Below, piece after piece: positions 22,766 through 36,346 of a stretch of DNA of 64,000 bases. The translations under genes and the position numbers were made by a program. The notes beneath the pieces are model-generated. The model was not told the origin of the DNA, made no database searches, and worked only from the letters and a program-made list of their open reading frames with translations. The stretch is taken from NCBI GenBank assembly GCA_003254925.1, contig QANZ01012086.1, positions 5,681-69,680 of the forward strand, in the 5' to 3' direction. The DNA is from Chamaecrista fasciculata. Lineage: Eukaryota; Streptophyta; Magnoliopsida; Fabales; Fabaceae. The first letter of the stretch is position 1, and each line of letters begins with the position of its first letter.

Positions 22766-24488
22766 ATCGTTATAAAAGATCATCATTAATGTCATTATCA
22801 GCTTAATTACTCTTCAGAATTAAATTAAATTAATTTAGTTAAATCAATTAATCAAAATTATAAGCAGGCACTTAAGACTAAGTTTTAAAATTAACTATTT
22901 TATATGAGATGGTGTGCTAATTAGAGTTAAAATTCATTGTTCAACCCGACCTAATAACTAATCATTATTTTAGGAAAAATAAAACGACGTCATTTGACGG
23001 TATTATCTTACAAATTAAGTACATACAGCACATGAACCATGAGTTTTTCATTTACTTTCTCTATAATGATCGATGTGATTGAAGTATTTCTACCTTTTTT
23101 ATAACACTCAATTATATCAAAGAAATCCAAATCCAGAGAGAGATGCTTATACAAGAAATGTTAGCAAAACTAATCATGCATCCAACACAGAACACATATC
23201 CAGGAATAGTAGAATGCACATGTCAAGAGTCAATGCAAACATGTAACATGAAACTATATAAATATATATATATATATATGTGTGTGTGAGTATATAAAGA
23301 TGCAAGCACCGACGGCGACGCATCCAATACATATTTGTGATATGATGTAGAGGGTGCAAGTGTTGACCATTATTTGTTGAGTACTATTGAATTGTATTTG
23401 AGACATGTTCTACCGAATCAATAAATAAAAATGAGTTTACATGGATAATTCAATCTGTTTTTTAGGATTTGAGCCAGAGAACTAGCTAGTTGTTAGGTGG
23501 CATATATAATAAATTATTGAGAGACAACTAATGCAACATATTGGACAATCTTGATAATTCATATATCCATACCTTCGATAGCACTCCTCTTTGACAAAAG
23601 ATAAAAAATGAATGCAGATTATCTCTCAGGTCGCTTGGTGAAATTAAAGTGGAAGATAATAAGTTAACAGTTGTGAATATATATAACATTATTAACGGAT
23701 TATATATACTTTGGTTAATACATAACAACAAATATATCAAAACAATTCCGCAGACAAAAAAAGATTAAATAATATAAAGGAATGGAATTGCGCAGGCTAA
23801 TTAGAATTGAAATGAATTAATGAGCAATTTCGTTGGGCAAATCTCCCTTGGGAATGGGTGGTTTGGGATTTTGTCTATGGGGTGCCCTAAAACGACAATG
23901 AATGCCAAATCACTCGATAAGGATCAAATGAGAAGACAAATCCATAACATTACGAAATCATATATATGAACAACAGAAACGTGCTTAGTATTCATTGTAT
24001 GAATAAAATAGAATGTGATTCCATCTTTATACAGACACCGGATCATAAATAAATATTTGCTGATGCAATCTCGTCCTTTTTAATTACTTTTTACACGTAT
24101 TCACAGTCGTAGCTTCAACTTACTTTTTAGCTGTTTTCATACATTGCGCTGGCGACCACGTCACCAAATTTAGGTGGATTCCTCGTACGGAATCCACAAG
24201 AAAAACAGGTAAAAATCAATGGGCTGTTCTATGTTTTACTTTAGTTTTTCCTCCTTGATTTTTTTTCAATATTAGTATTAATTCATTGAAATGTGTATAG
24301 AATATTTCTTAAAAAACATATAAATTTTGATTTAGTTTCATCTCTATATATTTGACAGACAAGATATTTTTAGAAAATAAACATCATAGAACTAAAAAGT
24401 ACTTAGTCATTATTAATTTCAACGTTTTTTTCTATAATTTTAAAATAATATTATTAGAATAGATGTTAATCAATATATCCATGGTGGA
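22766..24488. other. AT-rich intergenic DNA
   Basis: Short TA/GT microsatellite at about 23257-23287. No reading frame with gene character and no transposon ends were recognised. Confidence 0.45.
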
Positions 24489-24502
24489 TAACAATAACTA
24501 TT

Positions 24503-24795
24503 TTTTTTACAAAAACGTGGTAGTAAGGGAAGACACTCCCAAAATTACTGGGCAGGGCGCCAGAGGCATGTCACAGAGGCCAAACCCAAATCATTACTAC
24601 ACAGACCTAAACTGCAAACAGTTTTACCTGGAACAACTACTCAACTAGTCCTTGCGCGCGCCAGGGATCTCCCTAGGAGTGATGTCCACCAAGTAAAATT
24701 AAGTGACTTAAGGGGGATTCAAACCCTTGCCCGTAATGAGACAAATGTTTTTCGTCCAGATCCTTAAACACTTGTGCCAACCCATATTAGCACAG
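24503..24795 (-). mobile_element. tRNA-derived SINE
   Basis: On the minus strand the head reads GGTTGGCACAAGTGTTTAAGG (box A-like) and, 40 bases on, AGGGTTTGAATCCCC (box B). The unit ends in an A run (plus-strand T run 24501-24508). The flanks TAACAATAACTATT (24489-24502) and TAACAAATTATTTT (24796-24809) are a plausible decayed target duplication. About 290 bases, no coding content. Confidence 0.58.
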
Positions 24796-25478
24796 TAACA
24801 AATTATTTTGCCGCTAGTCTTTTATTTGAGAATATATTATTTTTAGTCAAATAGCAAGAGAGACTTGCGTAGAAATTAATTAGTGAACCAACCTTCTCTC
24901 CCTTAATTCTGGAGTTGCGATTGCGAGTTGACCAGTCCGCCAATGAGAATAGGGGATGGGCCTTGTGGATTATGGGCCAAGCCCTGTTTATTTATTGGGT
25001 CTTTGTCACGAAACGAGCTTCCTCAGTGAGAGTCATAATGTGAGGCTATGATATTCTCAAGGACGGAGGAGAAAATAGAATTATATTTTATTCCTTTAAT
25101 TTCATAAAACTAAATATATAAACTTGCAAAATTAAATAAATAAATGTGTTACAATCCTCAGACAAAAGTAAAAATATTAATTAATTTTTAAAACTAACAA
25201 AAAAATCTTTATAAAACTCAATTGAAACGGCGTTTTGTAAGTCTTGATAAGTTCAACCGAACATTTATTACGACAATCATTTTAACATAATGTAAATTTT
25301 AGAACAGTAGTACTACTTTATCTTATGACAATCCAATATACGTTTGAACTTATCAAGACTTACAAAAATTCATAGAGTTACATAGAATGATAGTGAACCA
25401 ATATACGACAATCCAATATACGTTTTAAAGGTCAAGGAAGATTGGATTGCATTTTAATGTTTATTTATTAAATTCATA

Positions 25479-26031
25479 GAGTATTTTTTAGAGTATCTGT
25501 TTTTTTAGAGTATTTTTTATTCTAAAATATTTAATGTTTTATAAATTTAAGAGAACATTAATTAAATTTTTATCATTCTATCTCTATTAAATATAGTAAA
25601 GTTATAAATGAATAAATATTTTTTAAGGATTTATTGGGGATAATTTAAGAGTAAACTACTAAATTGGTCCCTGGATTATTGACTCGCTGACAGATTGGTC
25701 CCCGAATTTAGAAAATTGACAAATAGGTCCCCGAATTTTTCTAACGAGTCAAATAGGTCCTTCTGTGCATGTTATTCGGGGACCTATTTGACTAACATTA
25801 GAAAAATTCGGGGACCTATTTGACTCGTTAGAAAAATTCGGGGACCTATTTATCAATTTCCTAAATTCAGGGATCAATCTGTCAGCGAGCCAATAATCCA
25901 GGGACCAATTTGGTAGTTTACTCGATAATTTAATCTTTTTATTTTATTTTTTTCTTCATTTAAGGTGAGTTAATATTTTCTTAATTTATATGTATTTATC
26001 TTAAACATTAAATATATAAAATCAGAGGAAG
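25479..26031. mobile_element. Decayed Stowaway-type MITE split by a MULE
   Basis: The two halves (25479-25648 and 25924-26031) match the interior of the MITE at 21255-21522 in order. The right end CAGAGGAAG next to TA resembles a Stowaway terminus; the left end is blurred. The 275-base Mutator-like element at 25649 sits inside it. Confidence 0.5.
25649..25923. mobile_element. Mutator-like MITE with exact 10-base target duplication
   Basis: The ends are GAGTAAACTACTAAATTGGT and its imperfect complement ACCAATTTGGTAGTTTACTC. The flanks are GATAATTTAA at 25639-25648 and 25924-25933, identical. The arms repeat GGTCCC-GAATTT modules. Only about 20 bases separate the two arms, so the whole element could fold into a hairpin. 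Confidence 0.82.
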
Positions 26032-26227
26032 TAATTAGTTAATTTCTAAGAGCAAGAAAAAAGAATAATGATGAAAAATAAATTACCAGAGATATGATGA
26101 GACAGATGGGTCAAGAGTTACATAGAAAACAGTTGTTAGGAGTCCATTATGATATCAGACTCCTTTTCACCTTTTTTTTTTTCTGATTAGTGAATATATT
26201 TGCACACCCATATATAGTTTTGTATAC

Positions 26228-26545
26228 TATAACTCGACAATAAGGTATAGTTTAGTGTTTTGTTTCCCTAACTTTTTTGTTGCAATTTTAGTTTTATAAG
26301 TTTTGAAAACGTCTCACCGTTAGTCTCAAACTGATTTTCATTCACTTTCTACCGTTAAAGTTGATATGACATATTAAGTTGAATGATAATATGACAAATA
26401 TGGGTGAAGAAGATTTAACAGCAGATAATGAATGAAAATCAATTTGAAACCAACAGTGAGACGTTTTCAAAAGTTATGGGACCAAAATTGTAACAAAAAA
26501 AAGTTATGAAACCAAATTGAGGCCTTTGCCAAAGTTATGAAATCC
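26228..26545. mobile_element. Decayed MULE of the 44679 family
   Basis: Shares the inner block GAAAACGTCTCACCGTTAG, CAAATATGGGTGAAG and AGTGAGACGTTTTCAAAAGT with 36455-36800 and 44679-45217. The outer arms are worn and no target duplication is clear. Confidence 0.6.
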
Positions 26546-26549
26546 TTAA

Positions 26550-27674
26550 TTAATTATATGAAAGCAACTACTTGTCCGTCTCTAGCTGACATGTTGATTG
26601 GACGTCATGCGGGGGTGCTTGTATTAAACTATAGGGCTGTCTTATAAAAGTTGAAAGTGATCAGTCAGTAATTAATTAAGTGATAAACATGTATAATATA
26701 TATATATATATATAATAGGTTATCTATCTAAGGTTTTACTGAGGACACGAAATGTACCTATATTTGTGGCTAGGGCCTAGGAATGATAGTGAACCCTTCT
26801 TGTACGTAGCAAAAACCTGCCATGCATGTTGTATTCAAGGCAATTAATGTACGTCAATTATGCAAGACTCATTTTTATAACGAGTGACGAAGTTTCAAAC
26901 ATTAAACTCTCACATTAAATCATTTATGTTTATGTGTATAAACCATCAAACATGTACTGATATACATTTCTTCATGTGATCATAGTTGTACTATTATCTC
27001 ATTCTTCATTATGTAGTGTTTGAGGGTCATTAATTCTTTGCACTTGGAGTATTGTATTTCCTTTAAATGTGTCTTTAAAGATTTCTGTACTACTGATTAA
27101 AACGGCAATTTTGCATTAACATTCAGATGGATAGTGTGATTATGGTGAATATATTCATGGGCTTCACGAGGAATCCAAGGGATCGGACCACACCATATTG
27201 ACTTCTTGCATCATCATCATCACTTGCTCATTATTCTCTCTCGTGGAATCACCGAATTTTAGTTTTGCATCCACAAAAGTGATGTAATTGCAAAAATTAA
27301 TTTCAATTCCCAACAATGGAATAGTGTGATTAACGTCCGCATTCCACCTTCTCAAAATTAGTATACTATTTTAATGAATCGAAAATTCTTGTATGTATAG
27401 GATCATTAGTACTTGTTTACTTCAATTCCCTGGCTAAGCAGGAATTACGAACAATGAAGTCTAAATACTTACACAGCCAACAATGATTGAATTTAATTAA
27501 TGATTGATCTTCCATTTAATTTTCTACATTACGCATATACTCCTATATTGTTGTCGGCAAGATGTTGACATTATTGAACTCCGTAATGTCTCACACCGCT
27601 GAAATGCCATGTACAAACAACCGCTACGAAATAGTCATTAAATAATTCCGTAAAGTCCAATTTTGAATTTAAGA
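26550..27674. other. Intergenic DNA
   Basis: A TA microsatellite at about 26696-26714. No gene recognised on either strand. Confidence 0.4.
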
Positions 27675-27683
27675 TTTTATGGA

Positions 27684-28191
27684 GGCCAAAGTCTCAAATG
27701 GGTCCCTTATGTATGGGATAAATTTAAAATTGGTCTCTTATCTTTCATTAATTTCAAATTGGTCCTACATATTCCATGATGTTTCAAAATGGTCTAAAAA
27801 ATACTGAACATGGTCATATCTCTCTCATTTCAAGCTAAAATGCAAAGATCCAGAGTTATAAGTTTTTTTTGACGAGTACTTTGGGGCCATTAACAAACAA
27901 AGTCAAATCGTGTTTCAAAAATGAGTAACTCATTTCGCAGTTTAACAAATGAAATTGGTCATATCTTTCTCATTTCAAGTCCAAATGTGACAAATTCGAA
28001 AATATGTACTACTAATTAACTCTTTGAAGAGTTATTTCTCTAGATCTTCTCAGTTAAGATCGCTAGTAAATAAAGTTAAATCACGTTTCGAAGATAGATT
28101 TGGGATCAATTTGAAACATCGTGAAAACATGTAAGATCAATATAAAAACAAATAAAAAATAAAGGACCTATTTGAAATCTTCCCCTTAGCC
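27684..28191. mobile_element. Mutator-like MITE with exact 9-base target duplication
   Basis: 508 bases from GGCCAAAGTCTCAAATGGG to the end CTTCCCCTTAGCC, flanked by TTTTATGGA on both sides (27675-27683, 28192-28200). The arms carry AATTGGTC modules and the middle is a long imperfect palindrome (CATATCTCTCTCATTTCAAG repeated). Related to 34018-34529. Confidence 0.78.
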
Positions 28192-28199
28192 TTTTATGG

Positions 28200-28745
28200 A
28201 TGTAGATGTTTTTTTATGAGAGGCTCATTCATTACAGTTTAATATACAATAAAAATCAAATTCAAATTAATCGGAGGTTAGGAAAGAAATTTTAAAGACT
28301 AATAAAGTGCACAACGAAATAAAAATCACATTAAAATTAATTACACTTAAATCATGCTGCTACTTAGCTTGTTTGTACTGGAACAGGAGAAGCCCATTGT
28401 ATTTACTCTTTAGGGAAGCAAGCATATATAGAATTAACGTGGGGGTAAGATATCATTTAGCATTATTGAAGCCGTCATTATGATCAATAATGTTGCATGC
28501 CTTCAACTTGGACATATATAGAGTAAGACAAATAGACAATAGAAAAACAATGGAAAAGTCAAATAATTAAAAGAATAAAGACTAAAGAGCCCTTCTATCG
28601 TCTAGAATCCAGAAAAGACTCGAAAATTAATCAAAACAGTGTGTCGTCCTTCGGGCTTGAACTTGCACAGTCCTTTCATTTTGTCAAGAAATTACGCCAT
28701 ATCTTTCAATCCCACCAGTACCATCAACAATTGAAATCAAATTAA
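28200..28745 (+). other. Upstream region of the glycosyltransferase gene
   Basis: AT-rich, no other feature recognised. Confidence 0.35.
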
Positions 28746-31744
28746 ATGCAGCGATTTTCCTCTTCCATGTTTCAAAAATCTGTGCACGAACACTCGTCAT
28801 GGCGTCCTCCGCTAAAAAGGAATCCTGCTCCTCCTGTTTTTATTGCTCTCCTCTTCATCCTCATTCTCCTCGCTGCTGCTTTCATCTCTTCCCTCTGGAC
28901 GGTAATTTAAGTTTCATTTCATTATTTTACTTATGCCACCATTCATTATTCATTAATCTATCATCATAAATAATTAATTAACTAGTTTAGTACTCTCTCT
29001 TCTTCTTGCAGTCTAAGCAGCTTCCTTCTGATTATAAAGCGAGGAATCCCACCATTAATATTACAACTCGTGCCGTTCCTAACCAAACCATACTCGCTTG
29101 TGAAAAGAATAACAAACCCAGTATTGAATTCCCTCTCAAGTGTGCTACAACCAACCACACAAACATGGTCCATATTTGAAAACGAGGACGTGTGCCCGGA
29201 GTATTTCCGGTGGATCCACGAAGATATTGGGCCATGGAAGGCCCACGGGATCACGCGGGAAATGGTGGAAAAAGCCCAGAAGACGGCCCATTTCCGGGTG
29301 GTGATAAAGAAGGGAAGATTGTATGTGGAGAGATACAAGAAATCGATACAAACACGAGATGATTTTACGATATGGGGGATATTGCAGCTTCTGCGAAGAT
29401 ACCCAGGGAAACTACCTGATTTGGAGCTTATGTTTGACTGTGATGACCGTCCTGTGATCCGAGCACACCCCAATCCGCCTCCTCTGTTTCGGTATTGCGG
29501 TGATCGCTGGACTCAAGACATCGTTTTCCCTGATTGGTCCTTCTGGGGTTGGTACGTTTCTATTTTCCATTTTAACCCCTTTCTCCTCTCTTTGGTTTTT
29601 TATGAATATGATCATCAACTTCTTTAATGGTAGGCCCACGCTACTCTCTCTAACTATCTCAATTCCCAAACAACTTACACTAATAGACCTATCCAAATAT
29701 TTCCCCCTCTCTCTCTCTCTGTTTTTTTAATGGTCCCTTTGGTCTCCATAGTTTTATCTGTCATGTGGAAATAGATATAACTGCATTCATAATGTCCTTA
29801 CCATTACTTGACCATATATTATTTTCACCTATTTGTTGGATATATGAACGAAGACTTATTTTATTGTTTGAATCGGAGATTGATGAACTAGGTTCTAGTC
29901 AGGGGTCATTACCTGGTTCAGATGAGTTAACTCCTAAAAAAATAATTACCTGCAAGACAATGAAGAACAGGAGGCTGCCTTGTAATTCACCTATGAAGCT
30001 TAAGTCAAATATTTGTATGAGTGACTTGATAGTGAGTAAGTGAGAATGATGGTGTACCTTTCTTGTATGAAGGGTGGTTTGTTTTATACTAAGCCAGAGG
30101 GAGCCTTTCATGGAGGGGGGCGTCTTGATCCTGATCTCCTGCTCCTTTTTCTTTGCTACATTCTGATTTGGACTTTTGCTCCTTGATGGCCTTTGATGGC
30201 AAAAAGAGCCATTCTAGAAGGGAGGTCTTCTTTGATTTCCGCTAGTGGGGATCATTATTGGACCTAATATTAGTTGGTTATTGGGCTATTATCACATATC
30301 AATCCATTTGCTTAGAATTTAGATTTGCCATTCTCAATTAATCACGGCGTCCTTATTGTCTGTCCACTTGACCAATTTGATGAATTGATTATATATAAGG
30401 TTCCATTAATTAGAGGTGAGGGGCCTGGACGAGAATTTTAATTATTAATTGTTTGACGACTTAATTAGTGGACCCATGAAAACTACGGGCTTATCCCAAT
30501 CACAGATATTTCAATCTCTTGTTAAAACATTTAACATGAAATTCTTCATGCCGGGCATGATGGAGTCTGGTAATTGAATGCTAGTGTTTCGATCATGAAA
30601 GGGCTGAGATAAATATAAGGCCGTGGGAACATATACTGAAAGAGATAAAGAAAGGGAACAAAAAGATTAGATGGAAAGAGAGAGAGCCATATGCTTACTG
30701 GAAAGGAAACCCTTTTGTTGCTGACACCAGGCAAGATCTCCTTAAATGTAATGTCTCTCATACACAGGATTGGCATGCTCGCCTATTCCTTCAGGTACTG
30801 GTAACTACATACTCACACATTTAATGATCCCTTCCATCCTTAAATTCCATGCCACATATAATTAATTAACTCACACATCTGTAGCTTATATAAATAATAC
30901 AGGACTGGATTCGAGAGTCTAAACAAGGTTTCAGTCAATCCAACTTGGCAAGTCAATGCACGCACCGGTAGCACATTAATTTCTTCTTCTTCTTCTTCTT
31001 CTTCTTTTTTCCATCTTTAATATATATCCTAGCAATTAATTATATTAATATATATATATATATGCAATGTTATTATAGATACAAGATTTACATTGAAGGA
31101 TATGGATGGTCGGTGAGTGAGAAATACATCCTGGCATGTGATTCTGTTACGCTGCTTGTAAGCCCTCGTTATTATGATTTCTTCCTAAGAAGTTTGCAGC
31201 CAACCCAGCATTACTGGCCCATAAGTCACAATGATAAGTGCAAATCCATCAAGTATGCTGTTGAGTGGGGCAATAATCACACTCAAAAGGTCTCTCACTA
31301 ATTAATTAATAATCTTGATTTATAGAGATCTTCAATATTAATCAATACATACAAACGCCTTCAGTTCATTCATATATGCAGGCAGAGGAAATAGGTAAAG
31401 CAGCGAGCAAATTCATTGAAGAAGAACTGAAGATGGATTATGTGTATGACTACATGTTTCATCTGCTAAACGAGTATGCGAAGATTCTCAAGTTTGAGGC
31501 CAAAGTGCCAGAAGGAGGAGCGGAGATATGTGCAGAGAGCATGGCTTGTTCAAGAACAGGATTGGAGAAGAAATTCATGGTTGAGTCATTGGTGAAGACT
31601 CCTTCCACTAAATCCCCATGCTCTTTGCCTCCTCCATTAGGCCCCACATCGCTCACCAATTTTTATAGGCACAAGCTCAGTTTAATCAGGCGAGTCCAGA
31701 AGTGGGAACATAACTACTACACAAGCACTAACATTCACAAATGA
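28746..31744 (+). CDS. Rumi/POGLUT-like O-glucosyltransferase (DUF821), probable frameshift
   Basis: Six exons: 28746-28901, 29012-29551, 30602-30794, 30903-30967, 31079-31289 and 31382-31744, about 508 residues if one frame is assumed. Residues 25-50 (PPVFIALLFILILLAAAFIS) form a single anchor typical of Golgi/ER type II enzymes. The catalytic part contains CPEYFRWIHEDIGPWKAHG, RYPGKLPDLELMFDCDD, PLFRYCGDRWTQDIVFPDWS, REPYAYWKGNPFVADTRQDL, YKIYIEGYGWSVSEKYILAC and MDYVYDYMFHLLNEYAKIL. The family (PF05686) transfers glucose or xylose to proteins or glycans. One oddity: the start of exon 2 and its main body are in different frames. The exon is 540 bases where the exon phases demand a length of 3n+2, so one extra base (or two lost) lies near 29150-29185. 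Otherwise intact, so either a young pseudogene, an assembly error or an unusual allele. From memory it matches At1g63420. Confidence 0.85.
29552..30601 (+). other. Large second intron of the glycosyltransferase gene
   Basis: Intron of 1,050 bases with a GT donor at 29552 and AG acceptor at 30600-30601. Apart from a CT run near 29708-29724 it holds nothing that I recognise; short reading frames here are chance. Confidence 0.6.
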
Positions 31745-32232
31745 AAAAACACATTTACACCAATTCTAATATTTAGAATTTAATTACTTGTTTCTAATAT
31801 TGGTTTAAAAGTTTTAAGTACATCTTGCAAATAATATATTGATGAGATTCACTTACTTATTTATACGAAAATCGTCAATTGTTTTCTATATTCTTCATAT
31901 TATGAAATATCAATTGGTAGGCTAGCTGCATTATATTGAAGGAAAAACATGTATGGTCAAATGTTTAAGAAGTTGTGTTTTGAAATCAGGATTGCGTGGA
32001 AAGTGGGAACTTTTACGTGTTAATATTGGTCTATTGCATGAGGAGGACTATCTTGTCACAATATGTAATAATTATTCATAAATCTTATTGTTTACTTATA
32101 AGAAGTTGAAGACTGTATAACCACAGTTGCGTAATATGCAACCCGTTGACGCTTGCCCATAGCATGTTTGGACTTTGCCACTTCGGACCAGAGGCAGGAA
32201 TTTTGGTTGGCGGGGTGATATTTTTTTTTGTC
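31745..32232. other. 3' flank of the glycosyltransferase gene
   Basis: AT-rich, no feature recognised. Confidence 0.35.
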
Positions 32233-32712
32233 AAAGGTCATTTTAGTCCTAAATATGTGTCTTAATATTCATTTTGGTTTTTTTATGTTTCAAAATGTTT
32301 AAATTGGTCTCAAATATTAGGCAAAATGTTTTATTTTGGTTTCAAACTATTGAATATGATAATATTTCTCTTGTTTCAAGTACGAGTGTGATGAATTTAG
32401 AGCCATGTATTGTTCTAAAAAATTATTTTCCCTATCTAATCAGGGCTGTCAATAAACGAGGTCAAATCGATCGTGAAAGTAGACCGTTCATTTCATAATC
32501 ATACAAGCAAAATTGATTATATCTCTCTCGTTTCAAGTTTGAATGTGACGAATTCAGAGCTATGAGTTATTCTTAACAAGTACATTGAACTTGAAATGAG
32601 ATACAAGAAAAATATGACTAAATTCAATATATGGGTACCAAAATGAAACATTTTGTCAACATTTAGGACCAATTTGAACATTTTGAAATATAAAGGACCA
32701 AAATGAACATTA
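32233..32712. mobile_element. Mutator-like element, right arm shortened
   Basis: Left arm GTCAAAGGTCATTTTAGTCC with repeated TTCATTTTGG and AATTGGTC modules; the right arm carries the complements (AGGACCAAAATGAACATTAG) but stops short of the left terminus. No target duplication found. A second, weaker inverted pair (GACCAAAATATAAAATA and its complement) occupies about 32780-33060. The single N at 32766 marks a gap between them. Confidence 0.55.
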
Positions 32713-33079
32713 GGAAATTTAAATTAATTATAATATTAAATAATGACTTTTCAATTTTCTTCATANTCAATTCCGTCTTTATTTTTGTTGTTGTCAATTT
32801 TGTTCCTAATGTTTTACATTTTGGTCAATTTTATCATTTGTTCTTACTCTAACTAAATATCAATGACAGAATCTATGTCACTAATTATATGTAATGTAAA
32901 CTTAATAAAAAAAATAAACTTAAATTCTAACTCAGATTAAAAATAAGATACAACTTATCGTTAACTTATTTAAATAAATTAGTTAAAGGATAAAATTGAC
33001 CAAAATATAAAATATTTAAAAAATTGAAGACGAAATTAATAATTGATATAAATTTTAAGATAAAATTAATATTTTTGTC

Positions 33080-34010
33080 TAAGTAAAAAAAACTGGGCTT
33101 TAATTTATTTCTTGTTAGGCTTTTTTCTGGACAGAGTTTCTTGTAAGGCTAAAACTTTAAATTTGGTGACCCAAAATGGATAGCACGCGCGTTGAGAAGA
33201 AGTAAAGAGCCCAGTTTTAATGCATGAGGTTGAAGTGGCCACATCCAATAGGTTAATTAATGACCCCAAAAAAGAAAAGTTAGCTTTCATTTTTTTCGAA
33301 TATTTTCTACAAACGGGCCTAATATATAGAAGATACAATTGACCAAACATGCTTAATCAGTTAATTGTCAATCTGACCAAAAAAGCAAAAACAAAAAACA
33401 AAAAACAAAATATACTAAAAAAAAATGTGGTAGAGTTAAAGATAAAAACTGAAATAGTTTCTTAAGTATTCTTGATAAAGTTTTCCCTTCAAGAAATTGA
33501 AGTCAAATTTAAATGGGTATATATGTGAAGAGATTCTTGAAGTCAAATTTAAATGGGTATATATGTGGAGAGATGGATAGTTTTTTGCTATTTAAATGGG
33601 TATATATGTCGAGAAATACTGAAAACAGTAAGTGTCGTGATTACTGTTTAGGATGGAAACAAAATGATTGGTTTCTCGGCCTTTTCCAAGATACCACGAG
33701 ACATGAAACTGACCAAAAGTATTAAATAAATTATTAAAACCAAGGAAATTGCAACAAATTGATAAGTTGAAGAGGGTGATGAATGATTAGCTTAGATAGC
33801 TCCAGAGAACAAAGCAACTGAGTTTGAAAGATTAACTGCAGTTTTGAAGGCTGACGTTCTTCTTTTCCGTGCTATAGAATTGGTGATGATGGAATGTACG
33901 TACATGGGGTCAGAAGTTGGTCATTAATTAATAATGTTAATTAAGGTCAGCATTAAATAAGGCAGCCACGAGGAAAACAATAATGAAGCACTTGGTAGTT
34001 TAATAGAGTA
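33080..34010. other. Intergenic DNA with a three-copy short tandem repeat
   Basis: AAATTTAAATGGGTATATATGTG recurs three times between about 33505 and 33615, the first two copies in 40-base units starting GAAGTCAAATTTAAATGGG. No gene recognised. Confidence 0.5.
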
Positions 34011-34017
34011 ATTATTT

Positions 34018-34529
34018 TGACCGATTTGTGAAAAGGTTCCTTATATAGAAGCTAGATTTCAAATTGGTAATTTATATTCCATTTTTTTTTCAGATGGGTC
34101 TTATATATTTTTATAATTTCTCAAATTGGTTCCAAATATATTTTCAAGACACTATTTGACTTTATTTACTAACGAGCTTAACTAGGTAGAGAAAAAACTC
34201 TTCAAAAGTTAATACATAGTTTCGAAATCGTCACATTCGAATGTGAAACGAACGATATATGACCAACTTCACTTATTTAATCGTGAAATCAGTTACCAAC
34301 TTTTGGAACTCGATTTGTCCTCATTTAATTTGTTAACGTCAAATTACTTGTCAAAAAAAACCTGTAGTTCTAGATTCGTTATATTTAAACTTGAAACAAG
34401 AGAAATATGATTACATTCGATATATTTTACATCAATTTGAAAAATTCTAGAAATATATAGGACCAATCTGAAACAAATTAAATATAAGGGGTCAATTTGA
34501 ATTCTATCCCAAACGTAAAGGACCAATTT
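34018..34529. mobile_element. Decayed MULE related to 27684-28191
   Basis: Shares the central palindrome and AATTGGTCC-type arms with 27684-28191 and ends GGACCAATTTGAGGTTTTGG. Termini are worn and the target duplication is not clear. Confidence 0.5.
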
Positions 34530-36301
34530 GAGGTTTTGGCTAGAAAGGAAAAGAAAAGAAGAAGATGTAGTTGATGGAGGAAGGTAAATGACAAATATTG
34601 AGATGAGTATAGTCCTTTTCCACCGAGTAGAGTAATTCAAATTAAAGATGGTTGGTGACAGAACCGTATCATTTAAAAGAGGCGCAGCCTGTGAAGTGTT
34701 TGGGACCATCATCATAATATATATCGCCATTCCATTAGACACGAACCTATCTTCACTCCGATCTGGATAATTAATTGCATATTCACTACCTAGCTAGTTC
34801 TATATATACATATATCTGGATAATTAATCTCGAATCTGATATAAATATATATAATCTGGAATCTGTATGAATTATGATGGTCACATTGCAATGATGATCG
34901 GTGCAGATTCATATATAGTCGGTCACTATTAATTCGATCATTCTCAGGTTGGTAAAATTAGAGAGATCTTTAATTTGGCCATTTTTAAGATGCTACATAA
35001 TAAGCATATATATATGCACAGTACTTATGGTTAATTTTTATTTGCAGGAGGAATCAATAGTTACTAGTTACGTGCACTCCGAGCACTATATATTAGATAC
35101 TTATAATGTCTGCTCCATCTTTGTTTAATATGTCAATCCCCTCTATCAATTTGTTATTATAACACAATTGCATCATCCATGGCCCCATATCACTGTCGTT
35201 AATGGTTTATGATACTGACTAATTAAAAATTTTAATTTCTATATTGTCATCAATTCGAACATTAATTGATTAACTATATCTCCTGATTGAGGTCTAATTA
35301 AAACAAAATTATAATAAATTTTAGTTAAAACGTAACTAAACAGTAAACACTAAATCAATATAATAATATTTAGTATTTGGTATATTTAAGGAAGTGTTTT
35401 ATGAAATTACTATTATATCCTCACTAATTTGACCTAAATTTAACATAAGGGTGTTATTTGCACGTAATTGAAAACTCAAGGTCCTATTTGCACAAATTGA
35501 AAACTCAGGGGGTGTTATGTGCACCTGACCTAAACCCTAAAACTCAGGGGTGTTTATGCATTTTGGCCAGAAAAATTTGGGGGTTTTGATTTGTTTGTAA
35601 TGTACTTGAATGAAAATTTCAGCTTCTGGTAGTTGAATATGGGGATTTTTTTGATAAATCATAGATGCTCATTTGTCTTTTGAGGTTCTAAGGACTATTT
35701 TGATAAAGATCATAAACTTTTGAGATTAAAGTGTAATTAAATCAGGACCTATTTAAAAGAAATCTCATGAAAAGGAGAAAATTCTGTAATATTAGAATTC
35801 TAAAGACCCTTTTATAATTAATTTCTACTCAACAGTAAAATTACATAATGTACTCTTTAATTTCTGTTTTCTTTATGTTTTGATCCCTTTTAGTAAAGGG
35901 AAAGGACTTAAACGCATAAGAGAAGAGTTGTTGGGAGGTTTTTGACATTTTAAAGTGGTCAAAATCACATTTGCCGTTAAATCCTAACGGAAATAAAGCA
36001 CATGGGACCAATTCGCTAACGGAACAAACCACGGGGCATCAAACTGCAAAAATTTTTCTTTCATGGTACCAAAGTGGGATCCCCCCTAACCACAGGGTAC
36101 CAAACTGCAATTTACCCTTAATTAATTATCCACTACTTAATGATTGTCTCAATTTTTATTTTTTATTTTTGACAATTTTAAATTAGGATGTATGAGCAAT
36201 GAGAGAGATTGGATTTTGGAAAGCATAAGAAATTAATTATTCAACAGTACAAACATATATATTGCAGTATACCCCACTTAATTACTTGGAAGCTCACCAA
36301 A

Positions 36302-36346
<45 letters not shown>

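Noticed and set aside
24700-24795. A tRNA gene suggested by box A and box B wording
   Set aside because: No acceptor or anticodon stems can be drawn and the unit has a long tail with an A run, so it is a SINE head.
29032-29473. Antisense frames over the POGLUT exon 2
   Set aside because: They lie wholly opposite a well-conserved exon and show no family motif.
32766-32766. Single N as sign of a structural problem
   Set aside because: The flanks show no duplication or abrupt change; it looks like an ordinary ambiguous base, unlike the N at 51664.
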